The notes below the pieces were generated by a model that worked only from the letters and a program-made list of their open reading frames with translations, did no database searches and had not been told where the DNA came from. A program made the translations under genes and the position numbers. Below are positions 57,585 through 64,000 of a DNA stretch of 64,000 nt, piece by piece. Source of the DNA: Rhizobium oryziradicis (lineage in GTDB: Bacteria > Pseudomonadota > Alphaproteobacteria > Rhizobiales > Rhizobiaceae); contig NZ_MKIM01000031.1 in assembly GCF_001939045.1 (NCBI RefSeq), positions 357,013-421,012 of the forward strand. The letters run 5' to 3'. Each line of letters opens with the position of its first letter. Within the stretch, counting starts at the first letter, position 1.

Positions 57585-60284
57585 TTAAGCGATCAGCGCG
57601 CCGTGGCAATGCTTGTATTTTTTGCCAGAGCCGCAAGGGCAAGCCTCGTTGCGGCTGACGCGGCCCCAGCTTGACGGATCATCGGGATTGCGGTTTTCCG
57701 GTGCCACATAGGCATCATTGGCCGCAAACTCATCTTGACCCGTAAATGGATCCATATGATGCGCTTCCATGGCTGGCAATGTGGGCTCGCCTTCGGCTTC
57801 ACGCACGATCTCAACCCGCATCATCTGCGCCGTCACGCCTTCACGCATATTGGCGAGCAGGGCCTGAAACAGCTCAAAGGCTTCTGCCTTGTATTCCTGC
57901 AAAGGATCGCGCTGGGCGTAACCACGGAAGCCCACAACCGAGCGCAGGTGATCGAGATTGACGATATGCTCGCGCCACAGATTGTCGATGGTCTGCAGTA
58001 GCACTGACCGTTCGATATAGGCCATGATTTCAGGGCCAAAACGCTCGGTCTTTTCAGCAATCAGATCATCTGAGATCTTCTTGAGGCGCTCGACAATATC
58101 GTCTTCGGCAATGCCCTCTTCCTGTGCCCATTCAGCAATCGGAACATCAAGGTTGAGATGGGCCGTGACGGCAGCACTCAGACCTTCCACATCCCACTGC
58201 TCAGCATAGGCGCGCTCTGGAATATGGGTGCGAACAATGGTTTCAATCAGCTCGTGACGCATGTCGGCAATGGTTTCCGACAGGTCTTCCGATTCCATCA
58301 TTTCAACACGTTGCTCAAAGATCACCTTGCGCTGATCGTTGAGCACGTCATCGTATTTCAACACGTTTTTACGCATGTCGAAGTTGCGGGCTTCGACCTT
58401 TTTCTGGGCGCGTTCCAAGGCCTTGTTGATCCACGGATGCACAATGGCTTCGCCTTCCTTGAGGCCCAGCTTTTGCAGCATGCTGTCCATACGGTCAGAG
58501 CCGAAGATGCGCATCAGATCGTCTTGAAGCGACAGGTAGAACTTTGATCGGCCCGGGTCGCCCTGACGGCCGGAGCGGCCGCGCAACTGGTTGTCGATAC
58601 GGCGGCTTTCGTGACGCTCCGTGGCGATTACGTAAAGACCGCCCGCCGCCAGTGCCTTTTCTTTGAGCTGTTTGACCTCGGCGCGAATGGCCGCTTCCTT
58701 GGCATCGCGCTCCGGGCCTTCTTCCATGCCTTCCAGATCGCGCTCAAGGCGCATGTCGATGTTGCCGCCGAGCTGGATGTCGGTACCGCGACCCGCCATG
58801 TTGGTGGCGATGGTGACGCCGCCGGGAACGCCAGCCTGCGAAACGATATAGGCTTCCTGCTCATGGTAACGAGCGTTCAAAACGTGGAAATCGGTAAAGC
58901 CGGTCTGGCGCAGCATGGTGGCCAGCAGCTCGGATTTCTCAATCGAGGTCGTGCCGACCAGAACAGGCTGGTTGCGTTCGTGGGCTGCCCGAATGTCTTC
59001 AATGATCGCTTTGAATTTTTCTTCAAACGTCCGGTAAACTTCATCATCCTCGTCGATACGCTGGATGGGAAGATTGGTCGGAACTTCAATCACGCTCAGG
59101 CCATAGATATCCTGAAACTCTTCTGCTTCGGTTGAGGCCGTACCAGTCATGCCGGCCAGCTTTTCATACATGCGGAAATAGTTCTGGAAGGTAATGGAGG
59201 CCAGAGTCTGGTTTTCTGGCTGGATTGTGACCTTTTCCTTGGCTTCGAGGGCCTGATGCTGCCCTTCCGAATAGCGACGGCCCGGCATCATGCGGCCGGT
59301 GAATTCGTCGATGATCACAATTTCGTCATTGCGCACGATATAATCTTTATCGCGCTGGAACAGCTTGTGTGCCTTGAGCGCATTGTTGATGTGATGCACG
59401 ATCGCGACGTTTTCCACGTCGTAGAGCGACACACCTTTCAAAAGGCCTGCATCCTTCAGTAGGTTTTCCAATTTCTCGGTGCCGACTTCGGAAAAATTGG
59501 CTGAACGCTGCTTTTCATCGATTTCATAATCATCCGATGTGAGCATTGGAATGAAGGCGTCAATGGTCGAATAGAGATCGGATCGGTCGTCCAGCGGTCC
59601 GGAAATGATCAATGGCGTGCGGGCTTCATCGATCAGGATGGAGTCGACTTCGTCGACGATCGCGAAATTATGGCCGCGCTGCACCATCTGGCTGCGTTCG
59701 AACTTCATATTGTCGCGCAGATAATCGAAGCCAAGCTCATTGTTGGTGGCATAAGTAATGTCGCAAGCATAGGCCGCACGGCGCTGGTCGTCGTCTAGAC
59801 CATGAACAATCACACCGGTGGTCAGGCCCAGGAAGCTGTAGAGCTTGGCCATGATGGCGGCATCGCGTGAAGCGAGGTAATCGTTGACGGTTACCACATG
59901 CACGCCCTTGCCAGACAAGGCATTGAGGTAAACGGCAAGGGTTGCCACCAGCGTTTTACCTTCACCGGTTTTCATTTCGGCAATGGCATTTTCGTTGAGG
60001 ATCATCGCGCCGATGAGCTGAACATCAAACGGGCGCATGCCAAGGGCGCGCCGCGATGCTTCGCGCGCAACCGCAAAGGCGGGTATCAGAATATCGTCGA
60101 GCGTTTTGCCATTTTTGAGCTGCTCGCGAAACTCGAGCGTTTTTGCGGCCAGTTCAGTGTCGCTCAACGCCTTGATGCTGTCTTCCATCGCGTTGATCGC
60201 GGCGACACGAGGCTTGTTTCCCCGGATGCGGCGTTCATTCGAGGAGCCGAAAATTTTGCGGGCTATTCCACCAAGACTGACCAT
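57585..60284 (-). CDS. secA: preprotein translocase motor SecA
   Basis: Motor ATPase of the Sec pathway, driving export through SecYEG. DEAD-motor: Walker A MKTGEGKT (residues 104-111), DEVDSILIDEARTPLIISG, and the motif FTGRMMPGRRYSEGQHQALEAKE; a helical scaffold and wing follow, and the C-terminal zinc finger is CPCGSGKKYKHCHG. The 899 residues are standard. The ATG at 60284 opens MVSLGGIARKIFGSSNERR. It is divergent from the PpiC-family foldase gene and has its own terminator. Confidence 0.98.
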   Translation of the reverse strand: MVSLGGIARKIFGSSNERRIRGNKPRVAAINAMEDSIKALSDTELAAKTLEFREQLKNGKTLDDILIPAFAVAREASRRALGMRPFDVQLIGAMILNENAIAEMKTGEGKTLVATLAVYLNALSGKGVHVVTVNDYLASRDAAIMAKLYSFLGLTTGVIVHGLDDDQRRAAYACDITYATNNELGFDYLRDNMKFERSQMVQRGHNFAIVDEVDSILIDEARTPLIISGPLDDRSDLYSTIDAFIPMLTSDDYEIDEKQRSANFSEVGTEKLENLLKDAGLLKGVSLYDVENVAIVHHINNALKAHKLFQRDKDYIVRNDEIVIIDEFTGRMMPGRRYSEGQHQALEAKEKVTIQPENQTLASITFQNYFRMYEKLAGMTGTASTEAEEFQDIYGLSVIEVPTNLPIQRIDEDDEVYRTFEEKFKAIIEDIRAAHERNQPVLVGTTSIEKSELLATMLRQTGFTDFHVLNARYHEQEAYIVSQAGVPGGVTIATNMAGRGTDIQLGGNIDMRLERDLEGMEEGPERDAKEAAIRAEVKQLKEKALAAGGLYVIATERHESRRIDNQLRGRSGRQGDPGRSKFYLSLQDDLMRIFGSDRMDSMLQKLGLKEGEAIVHPWINKALERAQKKVEARNFDMRKNVLKYDDVLNDQRKVIFEQRVEMMESEDLSETIADMRHELIETIVRTHIPERAYAEQWDVEGLSAAVTAHLNLDVPIAEWAQEEGIAEDDIVERLKKISDDLIAEKTERFGPEIMAYIERSVLLQTIDNLWREHIVNLDHLRSVVGFRGYAQRDPLQEYKAEAFELFQALLANMREGVTAQMMRVEIVREAEGEPTLPAMEAHHMDPFTGQDEFAANDAYVAPENRNPDDPSSWGRVSRNEACPCGSGKKYKHCHGALIA

Positions 60285-60526
60285 GTCTGTGGTCCTTTCT
60301 GAATTCCGTCACGAGGTTCTCGCGTCACTTATCGCTGCCTTGCGAAAAGAATGACGTGCCACGCCCGGAAACTGCTCTGGACGTGGAGTTGCGTGACAGA
60401 TAAGAGGGGGGTCGAATTATGTCAACGGCACAGCATGCACCACAAGCGCCACAATCTGGTGCTTTCTGTTGTTTTGAGCTGATTGGCAGTCTCAGTCGGC
60501 GTCTTTTTTACCTGAAGGGTTCTTTC

Positions 60527-61441
60527 ATGCTGCGTTCTCATAAACTCGTTTTGGCTGCTTGTGCCGCTGTGGTGGCTTTGTCCACGCAGGCTTTTGCCGA
60601 TGACGCTGTCGTCGCCAAGGTGGGTAAGCTCGAAATTCACCAGTCCGAACTGGATTTGGCCATGGCCAATCTGGATCCGCAATTTGCGCAGATGCCAGAA
60701 GAACAGAAAAAAGTGGCGGCCTTGTCTGGTGCCATTGATGTCAAGCTTCTGGCTGGCAACGCCATCAAGGATGGCATGAAGGATGATCCGGCCTACAAGC
60801 AGCGCATGGCATTTATTGCTGACCGCGAATTGCACAATGCCTACTTCAAAAAATACGTGGTGGATGCCACCACAGAAGCTGAAGTGAAGGCACGCTATGA
60901 AAAAGAAATTGCCGCTCTGCCCAAGCAGCAGGAAATCCACGCGCGTCACATTTTGGTGAAGACCGAAGACGAAGCCAAGGATATCATCAAGCAGCTCGAT
61001 GCTGGCAAGGATTTTGCTGAACTGGCCAAGGAACATTCGACCGATCCGAACAAGTCGGAAGGTGGCGACCTGGGCTATTTCACCAAGGGTCGTATGGTGC
61101 CTGAATTTGAAGAAGCCGCATTTGCGCTGAAGCCCGGCACCTACACCAAGACACCGGTGAAGACCCAGTTCGGCTACCACGTCATCAAGGTTGAAGACAT
61201 CCGCGATGCGGCTCCGCCGAAGTTTGAAGACGTTGAGCAGCAGGTTCGCCAGCTGGTGATGCGCGACAAGTATCTTGCTCTGCTGGAAAAGGCCAAGGCA
61301 TCGGAAAAAGTTGATATTCTCGATGCGGACCTGAAGAAGGGCTATGAGGACATCAGCAAGGCGCAGGCTGGCGACGCAGCAGCACCCGCTGATGCAGCAC
61401 CTGCTGATGCAAAGCCAGCTGACGCAGCACCGAAGAAGTAA
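60527..61441 (+). CDS. periplasmic parvulin-type peptidyl-prolyl isomerase (PpiC/SurA-like)
   Basis: Exported foldase of 304 residues. Signal peptide (LVLAACAAVVALSTQAFA) from the ATG at 60527; N-terminal SurA-like helices; a parvulin domain EIHARHILVKTEDEAKDII to TPVKTQFGYHVIKVEDI (roughly residues 140-235); and a low-complexity C-terminus of Ala/Pro/Asp repeats (PADAAPADAKPADAAP). The open frame extends 36 codons further up but has no signal sequence there. Likely assists folding of secreted proteins delivered by the neighbouring SecA. Followed by argJ. Confidence 0.92.
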   Translation: MLRSHKLVLAACAAVVALSTQAFADDAVVAKVGKLEIHQSELDLAMANLDPQFAQMPEEQKKVAALSGAIDVKLLAGNAIKDGMKDDPAYKQRMAFIADRELHNAYFKKYVVDATTEAEVKARYEKEIAALPKQQEIHARHILVKTEDEAKDIIKQLDAGKDFAELAKEHSTDPNKSEGGDLGYFTKGRMVPEFEEAAFALKPGTYTKTPVKTQFGYHVIKVEDIRDAAPPKFEDVEQQVRQLVMRDKYLALLEKAKASEKVDILDADLKKGYEDISKAQAGDAAAPADAAPADAKPADAAPKK

Positions 61442-61463
61442 GCTTTCCGTTCTTCAAACAAAG

Positions 61464-61485
61464 GGTCTGCCGTTTACGGCGGGCC
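61464..61485 (+). terminator. possible weak terminator/attenuator between foldase and argJ genes
   Basis: GGTCTGCCG-TTTA-CGGCGGGCC forms nine pairs (two G-U) and is followed by TATTTCC; a modest hairpin that could partly separate the two genes. Confidence 0.35.
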
Positions 61486-61518
61486 TATTTCCATTTTATC
61501 TCCGGGGGCTTTCCATTC

Positions 61519-62760
61519 ATGTCTGCGACCGTTTCTCCTCTTGCGCCCAAAAGCTATGCTGAAATGCCTGCTGTTCGGGGCGTGTCCATGGCCACTGCCG
61601 CCGCCGGCATCAAATATAAAAACCGCACCGATGTTTTGTTGATGGTCTTTGATCGTCCAGCCAGTGTTGCCGGTGTGTTTACCCGATCCAAATGCCCTTC
61701 TGCACCGGTGGATTTCTGCCGACAGAATCTCAGCCATGGCGTTGCCCGTGGCGTTGTGGTCAATTCCGGCAACGCCAATGCCTTTACCGGTGTAAAGGGC
61801 AAAGCTGCGACCGAGTTGACCGCGAAATCTGCAGCAGTAGCGCTGGGCTGTGGTGAAAATGAAATTTATCTGGCCTCAACCGGTGTAATCGGCGAGCCGC
61901 TGGATGCGACGAAATTCTCAGGCGTGCTGGATCAGATGGCCAAGGACGCCACGGGCGATTTCTGGCTGGAAGCCGCCAAGGCGATCATGACCACCGATAC
62001 CTATCCGAAGGTTGCAACCCGCACCGCCGAGATCGGTGGCGTGCGCGTGACCATCAATGGCATTGCCAAGGGTGCCGGCATGATCGCGCCGGACATGGCC
62101 ACCATGCTGTCCTTCGTGGTGACAGATGCCGATATTGCCCCGCATGCGTTGCAATCCTTGTTGTCGGCAGGCGTTGGCCCAAGCTTTAACTCGGTGACCG
62201 TGGATAGCGACACATCCACGTCTGACACCTTGATGTTGTTTGCCACGGGTGCCGCAGCCGGTGATGGTCAGGCCAAGGTCGAGAGCGCCGATGACGCGCG
62301 TCTTGAGAGTTTTCGCGCGGCCCTGAATGATCTTCTCAAGGATCTTGCCTTGCAGGTTGTTCGCGATGGTGAAGGGGCGCGCAAAATGTTGGAAATCACC
62401 GTCAAGGGTGCGCAAACCAACGCGGCTGCCAAGGTGATCGCCCTGTCGATTGCCAATTCGCCTTTGGTGAAAACGGCTGTGGCTGGTGAAGACGCCAATT
62501 GGGGCCGCATTGTCATGGCTGTGGGCAAGGCTGGAGAAGTGGCCGACCGCGACCGTCTGGCGATCTGGTTTGGCGATGTGCGCGTGGCCGTTAATGGCGA
62601 GCGTGACCCGGATTATTCCGAGGCTGCGGCCACGGCTGTGATGCAAGGGCAAGACATTCCGGTCACGGTGGATCTGGGACTAGGGTCTGGCACGGCAACG
62701 GTCTATACCTGTGATTTGACCAAGGAATACGTGGCCATTAACGGAGACTATCGGAGCTGA
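61519..62760 (+). CDS. argJ: bifunctional ornithine/glutamate N-acetyltransferase
   Basis: ArgJ recycles the acetyl group from N-acetylornithine to glutamate, and the bifunctional type also makes N-acetylglutamate from acetyl-CoA. The autocleavage site is in GIAKGAGMIAPDMATMLSFV, before the Thr of ATML; other landmarks are the N-terminal VRGVSMATAAAGIKYKNRTD region and SGNANAFTG. The 413 residues are typical. It ends in a one-base TGA/ATG overlap with the next gene. Together with argH elsewhere in the window it serves arginine synthesis. Confidence 0.96.
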   Translation: MSATVSPLAPKSYAEMPAVRGVSMATAAAGIKYKNRTDVLLMVFDRPASVAGVFTRSKCPSAPVDFCRQNLSHGVARGVVVNSGNANAFTGVKGKAATELTAKSAAVALGCGENEIYLASTGVIGEPLDATKFSGVLDQMAKDATGDFWLEAAKAIMTTDTYPKVATRTAEIGGVRVTINGIAKGAGMIAPDMATMLSFVVTDADIAPHALQSLLSAGVGPSFNSVTVDSDTSTSDTLMLFATGAAAGDGQAKVESADDARLESFRAALNDLLKDLALQVVRDGEGARKMLEITVKGAQTNAAAKVIALSIANSPLVKTAVAGEDANWGRIVMAVGKAGEVADRDRLAIWFGDVRVAVNGERDPDYSEAAATAVMQGQDIPVTVDLGLGSGTATVYTCDLTKEYVAINGDYRS

Positions 62761-63548
62761 TGGCGGAGGCTGATCAATCCATTGCACAGCCCAGCCTGCC
62801 GCAGGTGCGCAGGCTGGAGGCGGTGAGCTTTCGGGCATGGCCTGCCGCATCGGTGCATTATGACGGCAGCTGGCAGGTTCGCCTGACCGGCGGCCATCCA
62901 TCGAAACGGGTCAATTGCGTTGTGGCGCTGGATCGTTCGGACACGCGCGACATTCGTTTGCGACTGGAGAAAGCCCAGCGCAAATTTCTGTCCTATGGTC
63001 GCGAGATGGTGTTTCGCGAAACGCCGCTGGCTCCGCCGCAGGTGGTGGATGTGTTGCGTGAAGACGCCTGGCATCGGTTTGATGAAAGCATTGTGATGGT
63101 GCTGGATCTGGCCAATCTGGGTGAGCATGACGTGATGGATCATCTGCCCAGCCAGGACATTGGCCGCTTCGTTGATGCCAGCCTGACGCTGCAAAATGAA
63201 GACCCGGCATTGAAGCCCGCCCTTGCCGAGCTTATCACCAATATCAAGCCGCCATCCGGGCTGTTTCTGGTCGAGGTTCCCGGTAACGGGCCTGTTGCTG
63301 GCGTTATCTGTGTGCATGACAATGATTTGACCGGCCTGTTGCAGCTCGCTGTCAGCGAGAGCCATAGAGGCCAAGGCGTAGGGTTTGAGCTGTCCTACGC
63401 CGCTTTGCGCTGGGCCAGATTGCGCGGCGCGAAAATGGCGTGGTTGCAGGTGCAGGCCGATAATGGTGCGGCTCTGGCGCTCTATCGCAAGCTTGGATTT
63501 CAAGAGGCCTATCGCTATTGCTATTGGCGTCCAGAGGGCGTGCCATGA
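62760..63548 (+). CDS. GNAT family N-acetyltransferase
   Basis: Protein of 262 residues with a C-terminal GNAT fold: the acetyl-CoA-binding segment LLQLAVSESHRGQGVGFELSYAAL (R/Q-x-x-G-x-G/A motif), then GAKMAWLQVQADNGAALALYRKLGFQEAYRYCYW. The N-terminal 140 residues (SLPQVRRLEAVSFRAWPAASVHYDGSWQVRLTGGHPSKRVNC start) are conserved in rhizobial homologues as I recall but of unknown role. Translationally coupled to argJ (one-base overlap) and four bases ahead of mutT's frame. Substrate unknown. Confidence 0.9.
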   Translation: MAEADQSIAQPSLPQVRRLEAVSFRAWPAASVHYDGSWQVRLTGGHPSKRVNCVVALDRSDTRDIRLRLEKAQRKFLSYGREMVFRETPLAPPQVVDVLREDAWHRFDESIVMVLDLANLGEHDVMDHLPSQDIGRFVDASLTLQNEDPALKPALAELITNIKPPSGLFLVEVPGNGPVAGVICVHDNDLTGLLQLAVSESHRGQGVGFELSYAALRWARLRGAKMAWLQVQADNGAALALYRKLGFQEAYRYCYWRPEGVP

Positions 63549-63958
63549 CCCAGCCGGATCGACCCATTCTTCTGGTGGCGGCCTGCGCCTTGCTAGATAG
63601 TGATGGCCGCATCTTGCTGGCCCAGCGGCCGGAAGGCAAATCGCTGGCTGGCCTGTGGGAATTTCCCGGCGGCAAGGTTGAGAAAGGCGAAACACCGGAA
63701 GAAACACTGGTGCGTGAGTTGGTCGAGGAAATTGGCATTGTCACCAAAGTCGCGTGTCTTGCCCCCCTGACCTTTGCCAGCCACACCTATGAGACCTTTC
63801 ATCTGTTGATGCCGCTCTACGTCTGCCGCCGCTATGAAGGCATTGCCCGTGGATGTGAAGGACAGGCGATAAAATGGGTCAAACCCATGGATTTGCGTAG
63901 CCACCCCATGCCGCCCGCCGACGAGCCTCTGATCCCGTTTTTGCAAGACCTTTTGTAA
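63545..63958 (+). CDS. mutT: 8-oxo-dGTP diphosphatase MutT (Nudix hydrolase)
   Basis: Nudix hydrolase that removes mutagenic 8-oxo-dGTP from the nucleotide pool. Nudix box GGKVEKGETPEETLVRELVEEIG is intact; the preceding LLAQRPEGKSLAGLWEFPGG is the MutT signature. The ATG at 63545 (137 residues) is preferred over a frame nine codons longer. It overlaps the last bases of the GNAT gene, so argJ-GNAT-mutT read as one operon. Confidence 0.92.
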   Translation: MTQPDRPILLVAACALLDSDGRILLAQRPEGKSLAGLWEFPGGKVEKGETPEETLVRELVEEIGIVTKVACLAPLTFASHTYETFHLLMPLYVCRRYEGIARGCEGQAIKWVKPMDLRSHPMPPADEPLIPFLQDLL

Positions 63959-64000
63959 AATTGTGGATGAACGGTTAAAACCCGTGTTAATTTGGGGCTA

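Noticed and set aside
63972..63989. TTAA...TTAA pair resembling a full CtrA site at the window end
   Set aside because: The spacing is eight bases, not the required seven, and no gene start is visible beyond it in the window.
1..64000. CRISPR arrays, prophage, transposons, toxin-antitoxin or restriction systems
   Set aside because: No regularly spaced direct repeats, phage structural genes, transposases or recognisable toxin-antitoxin pairs were found; the only recombinase is the housekeeping xerD, and the HNH gene has no methyltransferase partner.

Overview
This 64 kb window reads as ordinary, densely coded core chromosome of an alphaproteobacterium, most probably a member of the Rhizobiaceae (Agrobacterium/Allorhizobium/Rhizobium type). 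The grounds are the gene content and order (cobS-cobT next to bolA and a J-domain gene; hpt, cpdR, a TIGR02302 protein, lysA, a small lipoprotein, argH and tlpA; secA, a PpiC protein, argJ and mutT), several genes of alphaproteobacterial or rhizobial families (DUF2125, TIGR02302/DUF4175, CpdR), a moderately high G+C content, and dispersed palindromic intergenic repeats of the rhizobial kind. The assignment is inferred from families, not from a database search. I see about 60 protein genes, two tRNAs, and no prophage, transposase, CRISPR array or rRNA.

Layout. 0-8.3 kb: an AI-2E-type permease, tRNA-Arg(CCT), an M20 amidohydrolase, a D,D-carboxypeptidase, a CobW/COG0523 metal-chaperone GTPase with a likely Zur operator, TusA, a YafK-like L,D-transpeptidase-fold lipoprotein, and accA. 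8.5-16.7 kb: xerD, a small membrane protein, aroK-aroB, bolA, a J-domain protein, the cobaltochelatase genes cobS-cobT and a phytase-like esterase. 16.7-31.5 kb: a queuosine-precursor transporter with a preQ1-I-like leader, DoxX, rpmB, DUF3108, an EamA transporter, cupin, gloB, a methyltransferase, hisC-tyrC, DUF2125, a gamma-glutamylcyclotransferase, an acyltransferase, YdcF, ftsEX and hpt. 31.7-40.1 kb: cpdR, TIGR02302, lysA-lptM-like-argH, tlpA, a GST and hbdA. 40.4-49.8 kb: a chemoreceptor lying between hbdA and etfA, etfBA, a PduO-type adenosyltransferase, HIG1, an SDR, BrkB, gluQRS, an AlkA-type glycosylase and an HNH endonuclease. 49.8-64 kb: dsbB, a YqaA protein, tRNA-Leu(CAA), an aldehyde dehydrogenase, an acyl-CoA synthetase, a CelD-type acetyltransferase and a Wzx-type flippase, secA, a parvulin foldase, argJ, GNAT and mutT.

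Functional threads. Cobalamin: cobS/cobT and an adenosyltransferase. Queuosine: precursor transporter and GluQRS. Fatty-acid/C4 metabolism and electron transfer: hbdA, etfAB, accA, acyl-CoA synthetase. Envelope and division: D,D-carboxypeptidase, L,D-transpeptidase-fold protein, FtsEX, SecA, foldase. Amino acids: aroKB, hisC, tyrC, lysA, argH, argJ. Cell-cycle control: CpdR.

The most interesting signals are regulatory: (1) a compact preQ1-I-like pseudoknot at the start codon of the queuosine-precursor transporter; (2) a promoter, strong ribosome-binding site and 15-codon open reading frame in the etfB leader; (3) a near-perfect Zur-like dyad upstream of the CobW-type GTPase; (4) a dispersed repeat family whose first bases supply the TAG stop codon of three unrelated genes; (5) a perfect 10-bp-arm inverted repeat plus a CtrA-type half-site upstream of cpdR. 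I did not find a clearly new multi-gene system.
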